The notes beneath the pieces are model-generated. The model was given only the letters and a program-made list of their open reading frames with translations. It was not told the DNA's origin and searched no databases. The position numbers and the translations under genes were made by a program. 64,000 nucleotides of DNA from Taishania sp. (GTDB lineage Bacteria > Bacteroidota > Bacteroidia > Flavobacteriales_D > Crocinitomicaceae). Below are positions 53,529 to 62,091 of the stretch, piece after piece; positions within the stretch are counted from its first letter, which is position 1; each line of letters opens with the position of its first letter. The stretch lies in contig JASLGM010000033.1 in the NCBI GenBank assembly GCA_030150045.1, forward strand, positions 65,595 to 129,594, in the 5' to 3' direction.

Positions 53529-54488
53529 ATGTATAAAAAAAGACTATTGAATGTAGTATGTGCCGGAGCAATATTACTAACAACTCAAGTTGCAAATGCG
53601 CAATTTAAATTCTCAAAAATCAATGTTGCAGATGGAGCAAAAACAGCTCTTAAATCTGGTGACAAAGTTGACATGAAAATCAGTGCTGATGGAAAAGTTG
53701 AACAAAACTTTGTTATTGATTTAGACATTGCAGCATTTAGAAAAGCTTACAAATATGATGTTGTTTATTTCGCTTATTTAAAAAACAATTACATTACTTA
53801 CAATTACATTCATGAATTTGAGTCTGTTTTGAACCAAAAGAAATATGGTGACAAAGGGATTATTCCTGTTTATGCGTACGACAATAAGAAATTTAAAGAA
53901 ACTGATTTCCGTGTTTTAGCGCAAGATATTATTGATTATGAAGGTTCAAAACCTGTTACGCGTCAAGTTGCAGTTTACGGATGTTATGTAATTGGTGAAG
54001 AAGGGTACTTTGATAACAATGACAAATTCCAATTTAGAAACAAATATTCTGAAAGAGAATTACTTGGGTATATTGACCTTAACACCATTTACAACCCTAC
54101 TCAAATCAAGGAGTACAATGTAAAGGCAAGAGAGGCAAATTTTGCTAGTGCTCAAGGTAGCATTAACAACATGAACTACCGTTTTAAAAGAGATATCATG
54201 GCGAGAATCAACGAAACAGTAGCTCCTGTTGTTGCAACTCCAATCTATGTTGCTTTAGGAAATGGGTTCCAAGATGTTTGGGATGCTAAATTAAAAGATG
54301 CTCAAAAATACAACTCATTGGAACAAGCAGACGCATTTATTGCTGCAGTTCAAGAGTTAGACGAAATGTTTTCTATCATGTACAATGCAGTTTCAAAAGA
54401 TAAAAGCTATTTGAAAGTGATGAACAAAGACATCAAAACGAAAGGATCTGTTCAAGAAAAATGGGATTACATCAAATCTTTGAAGTAA
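53529..54488 (+). CDS. Hypothetical secreted protein
   Basis: A 319-residue protein. The ATG at 53529 gives a good signal peptide (MYKKRLLNVVCAGAILLTTQVANAQ); an upstream ATG (53487) would add a non-signal leader. The mature part is mixed alpha/beta with many tyrosines (about residues 55-140) and no domain I recognise. It is monocistronic, with a strong terminator after it. Probably periplasmic or surface-located. Confidence 0.7.
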   Translation: MYKKRLLNVVCAGAILLTTQVANAQFKFSKINVADGAKTALKSGDKVDMKISADGKVEQNFVIDLDIAAFRKAYKYDVVYFAYLKNNYITYNYIHEFESVLNQKKYGDKGIIPVYAYDNKKFKETDFRVLAQDIIDYEGSKPVTRQVAVYGCYVIGEEGYFDNNDKFQFRNKYSERELLGYIDLNTIYNPTQIKEYNVKAREANFASAQGSINNMNYRFKRDIMARINETVAPVVATPIYVALGNGFQDVWDAKLKDAQKYNSLEQADAFIAAVQELDEMFSIMYNAVSKDKSYLKVMNKDIKTKGSVQEKWDYIKSLK

Positions 54489-54527
54489 TAGTTCACAACT
54501 GAAATTTATTTTTCGCCTTTAGAAATC

Positions 54528-54558
54528 CCAGTTTGTCAATTGCAAACTGGTTTTTTTT
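54528..54558 (+). terminator. Intrinsic terminator after the secreted-protein gene
   Basis: CCAGTTTG (54528-54535) and CAAACTGG (54543-54550), then eight Ts. Confidence 0.9.
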
Positions 54559-54871
54559 TATCTTACCTTTTCCACTTCTTTACGATTATCTTTTTGACCA
54601 CACGAAAAATAATGCTTGAATCATTCAACTTGTATTTCTTTTCCTATTCGATCTTTTGTGTATGGAAACCGTAAATAGCAAAATCCTTTTCTGTATATCC
54701 CATCATCACAGGTCACTTTTATCACCAAAAGAAAAGGGAATACCTCCCAATTAATCCTTGCTATTCATTTCTTTCGAGTTTCTAATTTCACCTTTCAACA
54801 TTACTCCCTTAATCCTCTTAAGTTAAAGTTAATTTGAGGGACGAACCGGAAGTTCTACTCCAAAAAAAGGC

Positions 54872-54905
54872 AAAAAAATAAGGCAATCCTTAAGAGACTG
54901 CCTTA
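54872..54905 (-). terminator. Intrinsic terminator of the long secreted-repeat gene
   Basis: TAAGGCA (54879-54885) and TGCCTTA (54899-54905) form a stem; on the minus strand it is followed by TTTTTTT (complement of 54872-54878). It lies 20 bases after the stop codon of the 803-aa gene. Between the two terminators (54559-54871) no other feature is seen. Confidence 0.75.
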
Positions 54906-54925
54906 CCTTTAACTATAATTATTAC

Positions 54926-57337
54926 CTACTTTGTAAGAACAATACGCACAATAGATAAATTCATTTTCACCAAATAAACGCCATTAGGTTGATCGCTTAA
55001 ATCTACACTCACCTCTTTATCCTGCATAGGAGCTTCATAAATCAACTGTCCAATTGGCGAGTAAATTTCAATCATCATCCCTTCGACTTTTTCATCGGAA
55101 GAAATCATGAACACCCCTTTACTTGGATTTGGGTAAATATTCAAACTTCCTTTTTCTAAAGTGGAAACATTAACGGTATGGACAGTCACACATTCTGAAA
55201 CAACAGTACATCCATTCCCTGTAATCTTAACTGCATAACTCCCGTTCAATGCGGGTATAAATGTTTGAGCTGTTGCGCCTGAAATCGGAGTACTTCCATT
55301 TCCACAATCCACCCATTGATAGATCGCATTGTTTTGATTCGCTGTAAGTGTAGTTCCCGTAACTTGAACCGTATTATCCAATTCCACAATTGTTAAATTC
55401 AAAGTAACCGTGGAATCACACCCCTTTACATTCGGAAGTACATGAGTATATACTCCTGAAGTGGAATACGTTTGGCCATTCAAAGACCAACGGTAAGCGC
55501 CACAATTGGATACAGAAACAGCAGCTTGCGTAGCTTCATTAATGGTTAAATTCAAGGTTACCGTGGAATCACACCCCTTTGCATTCGGAAGTACATGAGT
55601 ATATACTCCTGAAGTAGAATACGTTTGACCATTCAAAGACCAACGGTAAGCGCCACAATTGCTTACAGAAACAGCAGCTTGCGTAGCTTCATTAATGGTT
55701 AAATTCAAGGTGATTAAACTATCACAACCACTTCCTGCCGCACCAACTAATCGATGGGTGGCCGTTGTAGTCGAGGCAAAATACGTAACACCGTCAATCC
55801 AAGTATAACTATCACATGCTGATTTTACATCCGTACGCCCAACCTCACAAGTTGAAAAAGAATACTTTCCAACGTAAGCATCCATTACTCCAATAGATGT
55901 TCCAATAGAAGTTCTCATCGAAGTACCTGCTCCTGGATCAAAATCTACCGTTCCGAAAAAACGTCCAGCGGCATACACTTTTTCTGCAGTATCAACAGCA
56001 ATGGCCGAAGCATATTCCACATTTACACCTCCAAAGCTCCCAGCCCCCTGAAAATTACCATTTCTATCCAACTTTGCAATAAAAGCGTCAAAACTACCCA
56101 CTGCTGGAATATTATAAACGCCAACTCCAGGATCGAAATCCATTATTGCCTGAAAATGTCCCGTTAAAAAGATATTTCCTGTCGGTGACAACGTCATTCC
56201 ATAACAAAATGAGCGTCCCGTTCCACCAAGTTGCTTATTCCAAAGAAAATTACCTTGTGCATCCCATTTAGCAACAAAAACATCATGTGAATTCACTCCT
56301 GCAAAAACGGTTAGATAAGCGGACGGATTATTCGCATCTAACGCCAAAGTTTTTGTAAAATACCCAGAAAGGATAACTCCTCCCACTCCATCAACTTCTA
56401 CATTATATGGAATAGCCATTCCACTTACTAGAGGATCATCCGCTAATTTTTTGACCCATTGAAAATCACCATTCGAATTCAATTTTAATAGATAACCAAT
56501 TGCCCCTGTAGAACTTAATTCATAAACACCCGCACCTGAATCAAAATCTACCGTTCTACTAAAATGTCCAACAACATAAACATCTCCATTACTATCAACC
56601 GCAACATCTTCATTGAACTCTGAGCCTTCACCTCCAAAAGATTTCGCCCAAATAAAATTACCTGAAGGATCATATTTAGCAACGAACATATCAGCTCCGT
56701 GATTTGGCGTCAATGCGTAAACTCCTGCTCCGGTATCAAAATCAGTTGTTCCTTCATATTCCCCAGCGATGTAAATATTATTGTGATTATCCACTCTAAT
56801 GCGATTGATCATTTTATTATAAATCATCGAGACATCAATACTTTCAATTTTCTTCACCCATTGAAATTCTCCGTCATTATTTAACTTCATAAAAAAGGAT
56901 TCCACCCCTTTTGTAGGCGCTAACTCATAAACACCAGGTCCTGGATCAAAATCCGCTCTCCCATTAAAAATCCCTGCTAAATAAAGATTACCATCTCCAT
57001 CAATCGCTATGGAATTCCCTTTCACTGTTTTAAAATCAATTCCAGCAATGCGCTTCACCCAAACAAGTGAGCCATTTGCAGTTGTTTTAGTTAAAAAAAG
57101 CTCTACAGAATAATCTTCATTTATCGGTGGAATAGAATGAGTTCCTGTTCCTGTCTCAAAATCCACATTACCTTGGTAAAAACCAAGCGTAAACACATTA
57201 CCTGCCGCATCAACAACAACTCCCATAGGAAATTGCTCTTTAACACCACCATACGTTTTGGCCCAATCCATCGTAAACCCTTGCCCAAACAAAGATGATC
57301 CTGAAAGAAGTAAGAAGAAAAGAAGTACGTTTTTCAT
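54926..57337 (-). CDS. Secreted repeat protein with type IX sorting domain
   Basis: An 803-residue protein; ATG 57337 gives a signal peptide (MKNVLLFFLLLSGSSLFGQ). Residues 20-510 consist of about nine beta-propeller-like SBBP repeats, each with elements such as DAAGNVFTLGFYQGNVDFE and DFDPGAGVY. A cysteine-containing module follows: a diverged copy (CDSYTWIDGVTYFA), then two almost identical 51-residue copies (NCGAYRWSLNGQTYSTSG...GCDSTVTLNLTI). The end, SLNIYPNPSKGVFMISSDEK through NGVYLVKMNLSIVRIVLTK, is a type A type IX secretion sorting domain. A cell-surface or secreted protein of unknown function, common in Fluviicola-like genomes. Confidence 0.85.
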   Translation of the reverse strand: MKNVLLFFLLLSGSSLFGQGFTMDWAKTYGGVKEQFPMGVVVDAAGNVFTLGFYQGNVDFETGTGTHSIPPINEDYSVELFLTKTTANGSLVWVKRIAGIDFKTVKGNSIAIDGDGNLYLAGIFNGRADFDPGPGVYELAPTKGVESFFMKLNNDGEFQWVKKIESIDVSMIYNKMINRIRVDNHNNIYIAGEYEGTTDFDTGAGVYALTPNHGADMFVAKYDPSGNFIWAKSFGGEGSEFNEDVAVDSNGDVYVVGHFSRTVDFDSGAGVYELSSTGAIGYLLKLNSNGDFQWVKKLADDPLVSGMAIPYNVEVDGVGGVILSGYFTKTLALDANNPSAYLTVFAGVNSHDVFVAKWDAQGNFLWNKQLGGTGRSFCYGMTLSPTGNIFLTGHFQAIMDFDPGVGVYNIPAVGSFDAFIAKLDRNGNFQGAGSFGGVNVEYASAIAVDTAEKVYAAGRFFGTVDFDPGAGTSMRTSIGTSIGVMDAYVGKYSFSTCEVGRTDVKSACDSYTWIDGVTYFASTTTATHRLVGAAGSGCDSLITLNLTINEATQAAVSVSNCGAYRWSLNGQTYSTSGVYTHVLPNAKGCDSTVTLNLTINEATQAAVSVSNCGAYRWSLNGQTYSTSGVYTHVLPNVKGCDSTVTLNLTIVELDNTVQVTGTTLTANQNNAIYQWVDCGNGSTPISGATAQTFIPALNGSYAVKITGNGCTVVSECVTVHTVNVSTLEKGSLNIYPNPSKGVFMISSDEKVEGMMIEIYSPIGQLIYEAPMQDKEVSVDLSDQPNGVYLVKMNLSIVRIVLTK
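55388..55693 (-). repeat. Near-identical 153-bp tandem repeat inside the secreted-repeat gene
   Basis: Two consecutive 153-bp units (51 codons) that differ at only a few bases, including A/G at about 55429 versus 55582. The near-identity of DNA, not only protein, points to recent duplication or gene conversion. Confidence 0.85.
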
Positions 57338-57497
57338 AAGTAGAATTTCTATTTTTCGCGACAAAAATATTCCTTTTGTACAATAAAAACCTCAGAAAAG
57401 CGGAATACCCACCGTTTATTTGGTATTTGCGCGCAGTCGTTTGGTATTTGACTCCCCTCCAAATTAACTACCATAAAAAAGAAAAGAAATCTTCTTT

Positions 57498-57604
57498 GGG
57501 CGTTCCCTCCCCGTCCCAAGTTCTTTGGGTCGGGGACGTCGGGCTATCCACTCCAAGTTTGCAAACCAACGTTAGCAAAGCTTTCCATTCGTATCCCTAA
57601 CGCG
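57498..57604 (+). repeat. Dispersed structured element, family B (copy B4)
   Basis: Starts GGGCGTT, ends ATCCCTAACGCG. First hairpin CCCCGTCCCAAG-TT-CTTTGGGTCGGGG, then ACGTCGGGCTATCCACTCC, then a second hairpin with AAGTTTGCAAA and TAGCAAAGCTTT. Nearly identical to B5. The rest of the 57338-57781 gap is AT-rich and carries the direct repeat and a TATATTAG promoter-like site at about 57700. Confidence 0.8.
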
Positions 57605-57735
57605 AAGATCTTAGTACTCCCTATTATTCCTTTTTCAAGAAACAAACATAAACTTCAATGACAAAAGTTCAATGAAAAAACTTCGTGTTAAATACATATA
57701 TTAGTGTTTTTAAGTAGCTCTATTTCGTTAAAATC
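57605..57735 (+). repeat. Direct repeat, left copy, continuing B4 (partner at 61164-61272)
   Basis: After element B4 the similarity to the region after B5 goes on: GAAGATCTTA-TACTCCC-ATTATTCC-TTTTTCAAGAAACAAACA, then diverging to a shared GTGTTTTT...TTCGTTAAAA. Together with B4/B5 this makes a direct repeat of some 215-240 bp. Confidence 0.7.
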
Positions 57736-57781
57736 AAAATATCAAACTTTTTTCAAAACACCCTAAATTATTGAACATCTG

Positions 57782-59182
57782 ATGAAAGGAAAAACTATTC
57801 TGACAATATTCGTTTTATTTTTGACAAATTTTGTTTTCTCACAAAACACACCAGAAATAAGAATTAAATACTCGAAATTATTAGCTACATACGACTTTGT
57901 AAAACAACTTTCCAACAATTATCCAGATAGTAAATACAAACAAGTTTTCATAACTTCAGAATTTAACACAAAGCATTATATCGACCTTATAAATCAATTA
58001 GATACGCTAAATATATACGAATCTTATAAATTTCAAGATTATCCTGTTGGGCAAAAGCAATCTCTGATGACAACCTCACTTATTGAACGTAACTTAATCA
58101 ATTCTAATACGATTACAGCGTTTAAAAAAGAAACTTTTGGAATTATCCCAACTTCAGTATTGTTGCCTTTTAGTAATATTATTGCTGCGTTCGAACCCGT
58201 TTACAACCAACTTATTTATCAGCCAAATAAAAATGAATTTGAAAGTCAACTTTCCGAATTGAAAAACTATGTAAAAAATGAAAATCTGGCATATTTCTTC
58301 GAAAAAGGACTCACATTTTACAACACTAAATGGGATGAATCTATTCCAATTGATATAGCCATTATTCCTTCCATAAAGGAAGGAGGGTTTTCTGCTTCAG
58401 CTACTTTAGACATCGCAATTAGTGAAATCCCATTAGGTTTTAAACAAAATGATATTTTATTCAGTGTTTTAATGCACGAACTTTACCATTCCGTTTATAA
58501 TGAACAATCTTTAGAAGTTAAACAAAATATAGATAATTGGTTTAATAATAACCCCTCAAAAAATAGCCAGTATGCTTATTTACTACTCAATGAAGCTCTA
58601 GCAACAGCCTTTGGAAATGGATACGTTCTTGAGCAATTAAATGGCGTTCTAGACAAAGAAGATTGGTACTACAACAAGTACATAAATTTGATGGGAAAAG
58701 AAATTTATCCACTTTTAAAAGAGTATATAGATAATAATAAAGCAATTGACAAAACATTTGTTGACGAATACATTCGTATTTATGACAATAATTTTTCAAG
58801 TTGGCTTAATGAATTAGATAATCTCATGATCAATCGTTATTTAATTACAGACAATCCGAATGATTTTAATTATTTCAGAGAAAATTACAGCTATTCAAGT
58901 TTTAGCATCTCTGAATTTCCATTTACACAAATGTCTTTGGAACAAATGAAAGAAACACCAATAACAAAAATAATTATTGTTTCTTCTGACAATCAGAACA
59001 AATTGAAACTGATTAAAAACACATTTAACGAACTAAAAAACTGGAAATTTAGTGCACAAAAAGAATTTGTTTACACAACAAAGATGAAAGATAAAACAAA
59101 GCTGATTATCATCAATCAACATAAATCTCCTATTGATGAAATATTTAACAAAAACTTCAAAGATAAAACTTGTACTAAATAA
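57782..59182 (+). CDS. Secreted putative zinc metalloprotease (HExxH)
   Basis: A 466-residue protein with a signal peptide (TIFVLFLTNFVFSQ). HELYH at residues 232-236 is an HExxH zinc motif, and NEALATAFGNG (E271) could supply the third, gluzincin-type ligand. The surroundings are helical, as in DUF2268-like and related gluzincins, but I cannot assign a named family. AT-rich, with a TATATTAG box upstream. It belongs to the row of plus-strand single-gene units at the right end. Its substrate is unknown. Confidence 0.65.
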   Translation: MKGKTILTIFVLFLTNFVFSQNTPEIRIKYSKLLATYDFVKQLSNNYPDSKYKQVFITSEFNTKHYIDLINQLDTLNIYESYKFQDYPVGQKQSLMTTSLIERNLINSNTITAFKKETFGIIPTSVLLPFSNIIAAFEPVYNQLIYQPNKNEFESQLSELKNYVKNENLAYFFEKGLTFYNTKWDESIPIDIAIIPSIKEGGFSASATLDIAISEIPLGFKQNDILFSVLMHELYHSVYNEQSLEVKQNIDNWFNNNPSKNSQYAYLLLNEALATAFGNGYVLEQLNGVLDKEDWYYNKYINLMGKEIYPLLKEYIDNNKAIDKTFVDEYIRIYDNNFSSWLNELDNLMINRYLITDNPNDFNYFRENYSYSSFSISEFPFTQMSLEQMKETPITKIIIVSSDNQNKLKLIKNTFNELKNWKFSAQKEFVYTTKMKDKTKLIIINQHKSPIDEIFNKNFKDKTCTK

Positions 59183-59276
59183 TTAAATTAGCGTTTTTTT
59201 TTACGGATATACTGCGTGAGAAAACAAGTTACTGCAACCTTACAAAACATATAAACGCGGATTAAGAAAACAAATA

Positions 59277-59549
59277 ATGAACGAAGACAATTTATATTTA
59301 CTTTTTTGTTATCTAATTCTCCTACTGACACTTGGCATCTTGACAATTAGAAGTAAAAACAGACTAAAAACGGTGACAATAAATTTGACTATAGCAGGTC
59401 TTTATAGCGGACTGTTCTTTTACAATTTAACCTTTAACAGTTCTGGCGGTTCGGGACTTGTCTGGCTTGTGTATTTAATGTTTTTTATTGGACTGCATTG
59501 GTTGACAAATTTGATTGGGATTATTCTATCTTTTACTAAAAGACAATAA
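59277..59549 (+). CDS. Small three-pass membrane protein
   Basis: A 90-residue hydrophobic protein with three membrane segments (about residues 5-24, 33-52 and 60-84) and polar ends. It is preceded by a sequence also found near 61290 (CGCGGATTAAGAAAACAA). No family is recognised. Size, composition and isolation suggest a cassette-type accessory gene. Confidence 0.55.
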   Translation: MNEDNLYLLFCYLILLLTLGILTIRSKNRLKTVTINLTIAGLYSGLFFYNLTFNSSGGSGLVWLVYLMFFIGLHWLTNLIGIILSFTKRQ

Positions 59550-59963
59550 AATTTTACTTAATTGAATAGAAAAACAAACTCAAACAACACCCTATCTTTT
59601 TAAAGACTAAGAAAATTGACCAATAAAATTTTGACTTTCTGTTTGACGATAAGATTTTTCCTTTCAATATAAAGATCTTCAAAAACCAGTGGGCTGACGA
59701 GAACAGAAAATAGTTTTTAAGGTTCAATCCTATTCGCCACATGAAAACATTTTGACTAAATTGATTGAATCTTTTTTCAGCTACTTACCAAACTTTTTAT
59801 ACCAAGACAGCTTTGAAATCACTTTTATTCATGCATTATTAAAATTTATTTTTCCTTAATTTTAGCACTATGAAATTATATTGGCTCGTTATAGATACAG
59901 AATTCAAATGAACAGTATTAAATTCCCAATCTAAAAAACAACCTAATAATTGAACGAAATTGT
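59550..59963. other. 414-bp gap without recognisable gene
   Basis: AT-rich. Short open frames occur on both strands, but none has convincing coding pattern. A TATATTGG-like stretch at about 59877-59884 is a weak promoter candidate for the next gene. No attC-like or structured element is seen. Confidence 0.4.
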
Positions 59964-60956
59964 ATGAAAGCTGCTTACACACTATTTTTTATTATCCTTA
60001 CTCATTTGTGTTTATCACAATCCATTTCGGAATATCAAAAATTTACACATCATGAAATATTTATCGATAATGACACCATAAATTATCACATCTATTCACA
60101 TAATAAAATCACAGATAAAACAAACATTCTATTATTTATCCATGGTTCGGCACCGATTCCCATGTACAACATTACAAATGAAAAAGAATCCGTTTCTATC
60201 GTTTCAACTATACCTTTTGATTTAAACAAAATAGCAAAAGACTATGCCTTTATCATTGTTTCAAAAAAATGTGTACCCTTTGCAACCATAAACGAAACCT
60301 ATACCCCACCTAAATGCTATTATGAAAATGAATCCTTAGACTATCGCGTTTGGCAATACGACAACACCATCAAGCACATAATCAAGAAATCAATAATGAA
60401 TCCAGAAAAAATTGTTGCAATTGGCCATTCAGAAGGCAGTGATGTCGTTGCAAAATTGGGAACAATCAATAACAAAATAACCCATATTGGATTTTGGTCA
60501 GGCAGTGGAAATACGCAATACAATGATTTTGCCCTATTTATTAGAAAAGATACAAACGAAGGAAAAATAGACGAAACCACTTCCCTACAAAGGCTTGACA
60601 GCCTATATGCACAAATAGAAGACATCGAAAAAAATCCCAACGCAATAGATAAATTCTGGCTAGATAACACCTACAAACGTTGGCATGAGTTCTCCGAGCC
60701 AGCTGTTCAAAACCTACTAAAAATCAACATTCCCATATTTGTTGCAATAGGAACTAAAGACCAAGCCGTACCTATAGAATCCTCATTAATTATTCAAACT
60801 GAATTCATTCGACATAACAAAAAAAACCTAACGTTTAGAATTTACCCCCATCTAGATCACGGATTTGAAACAGTTCCAACAAACGAAGATGAAGAACCAG
60901 AAGATCGCTGGATGGACATTTTCGCCGAATTTATGGCGTGGACAAATAAAAAATAG
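59964..60956 (+). CDS. Exported alpha/beta hydrolase
   Basis: A 330-residue protein with a signal peptide (FFIILTHLCLSQ). Alpha/beta-hydrolase landmarks: ILLFIHGSA (oxyanion region, 55-63), the nucleophile elbow GHSEGSDVV (S156), and the late acid and base in GTKDQAVPIE and PHLDHGF. The 65-residue insert after the oxyanion strand contains KKCVPFATIN and PPKCYY, two cysteines that could form a disulfide outside the cell. It stands alone and is followed after 7 bases by CTAACAAGC, an attC-like end. Confidence 0.8.
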   Translation: MKAAYTLFFIILTHLCLSQSISEYQKFTHHEIFIDNDTINYHIYSHNKITDKTNILLFIHGSAPIPMYNITNEKESVSIVSTIPFDLNKIAKDYAFIIVSKKCVPFATINETYTPPKCYYENESLDYRVWQYDNTIKHIIKKSIMNPEKIVAIGHSEGSDVVAKLGTINNKITHIGFWSGSGNTQYNDFALFIRKDTNEGKIDETTSLQRLDSLYAQIEDIEKNPNAIDKFWLDNTYKRWHEFSEPAVQNLLKINIPIFVAIGTKDQAVPIESSLIIQTEFIRHNKKNLTFRIYPHLDHGFETVPTNEDEEPEDRWMDIFAEFMAWTNKK

Positions 60957-60963
60957 CCATATA

Positions 60964-60972
60964 CTAACAAGC
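60964..60972 (+). other. attC-like left end after the hydrolase gene
   Basis: CTAACAAGC begins 7 bases after the stop codon, exactly as CTAACAAGC(G) lies 8 bases after the stop codon at 63638. In integron cassettes this is the left end of an attC site. The matching right end is not clear here: GTTTAGACAC lies at about 61004. The gap to 61056 is otherwise empty. Confidence 0.35.
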
Positions 60973-61056
60973 AGTTTACCTCAGAAGATTATGAAATAAA
61001 AACAAGTTTAGACACCCCTTATATTACGGTCACAAACAGTATTTACTGCCTGCTTT

Positions 61057-61163
61057 GGGCGTTCCCTCCCCTCCCCAAAAACATTGGGTCGGAGACGTCG
61101 GGCTATCCACTCCAAGTTTGCAAACCGACGTTTGCAAAGCTTTCCATTCATATCCCTAACGCG
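61057..61163 (+). repeat. Dispersed structured element, family B (copy B5)
   Basis: Starts GGGCGTT, ends ATCCCTAACGCG. First hairpin CCCTCCCCAA-AAACA-TTGGGTCGGAG, then ACGTCGGGCTATCCACTCC, then a second hairpin with AAGTTTGCAAACCGACGTTTGCAAAG. Almost the same as B4, 3.56 kb away. Confidence 0.8.
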
Positions 61164-61272
61164 AAGATCTTAATACTCCCCATTATTCCTTTTTCAAGAA
61201 ACAAACACAATATTGACAAAACTTGTATAAATACTTATATTCGTGTTTTTTACGGATAAACTTCGTTAAAAA
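61164..61272 (+). repeat. Direct repeat, right copy, continuing B5
   Basis: Repeats the sequence after B4: GAAGATCTTA-TACTCCC-ATTATTCC, CAAGAAACAAACA and, further on, GTGTTTTT...CTTCGTTAAAA. It ends just before GTTAGGC at 61277-61283. Confidence 0.7.
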
Positions 61273-61309
61273 ACATGTTAGGCACAAACATCCCGCGGAT
61301 TAAGAAAAC

Positions 61310-62049
61310 AAGTGCAACACTTTTAATTCTTAAATTGTGTTGTTATGATTAAAAAATATAGACCTCTTTCGCAAGCGAAACGCATTCAAATAGAGAAGTA
61401 TTTGGCTCTCGAATATTCCTTATCCAAGATTTCAGTTTTACTTAAAAGGCATAAAAGTACAGTTTCAAGAGAGGTCAACAGATACCGAAAAAAGCAGTAT
61501 AATTCTTACGATGCGCATCAAGAATATTTCATTCGTTTGATGAAAAAAAATTATGGAAGGAGTAAGAATTTAAGTCATCCTCCATTATTGAAATTCATTC
61601 ATAGGAAAATAAAAAAAAGGTGGTCACCAGAGCAGACCTCAATAACTCTAAAGAATAATCAAGAAGAAACTGTTCGCAAGGTATTTGGGCGAGAATTTAG
61701 GTACCTTCAAAAAGGTTAAGAAAAAGGTTGACATGCGCTAATGGAACTGAAATGGCGCAACATAAATTGTTTACAAAAAACACCAAAGTTAAGGTCTACT
61801 TTACGCATCCTTATTCGCCATGGGAGCGTCCTACAAACGAAAAAACAAACAGACGTTTATGGGATTATTTCCTAAAGGAACAAATCTTTCAATCTACGCG
61901 GAAGCACAATTGAAAAAGGTATAAGGAGAGCTTAATGAACGACCCAGAAATGTACTAGATATGCAATCACCAGTAGAGGTTTTTAAGCTAATGATTATTC
62001 AAAAAATTAAATTTAAATTAAATAGTATATTTATAATGGCGTTGCACTT
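61310..62049 (+). mobile_element. Decayed IS30-family insertion sequence
   Basis: Bounded by inverted ends AAGTGCAACAC (61310-61320) and GCGTTGCACTT (62039-62049), which match except at one position. Both ends are flanked by AAAAC (61305-61309 and 62050-62054), a 5-bp target duplication. The 740-bp interior is shorter than an intact IS30 relative (about 1.0-1.1 kb) and carries only a broken transposase. Confidence 0.75.
61345..61995 (+). pseudogene. IS30-family transposase, internally deleted and frameshifted
   Basis: Residues 1-90 (MIKKYRPLSQAKRIQIEKYL, LSKISVLLKRHKSTVSREVNRY, RWSPEQTS) are the IS30-type N-terminal helix-turn-helix region. The reading then jumps to the C-terminal part (NNQEETVRKVFGREFRYLQKG), so the middle of the catalytic domain is deleted. 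A one-base loss after about 61715 ends this frame; the next frame continues TCANGTEMAQHKLFTKNTKVKVYF and PYSPWERPTNEKTNRRLW. A second shift near 61875 leads to the remnant NERPRNVLDMQSPVEVFKL (about 61936-61990). No active transposase is possible. Confidence 0.85.
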
Positions 62050-62091
62050 AAAACTAATAACCGATTAAAACGTTACACAAACAGAAAAATA

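Noticed and set aside
57376..57600. Plus-strand open frame of 74 codons before the metalloprotease gene
   Set aside because: It runs through element B4 and has no protein-like features; B5 does not preserve it.
59554..59742. Minus-strand 62-codon open frame in the gap before the hydrolase gene
   Set aside because: Composition is AT-driven, there is no start context, and no family is recognisable.
57498..61163. Family B elements considered as a CRISPR array or intrinsic terminators
   Set aside because: Copies are far apart, without regular spacers or cas genes. Several lie in divergent gaps where no transcript ends, and they lack a terminal T-run.
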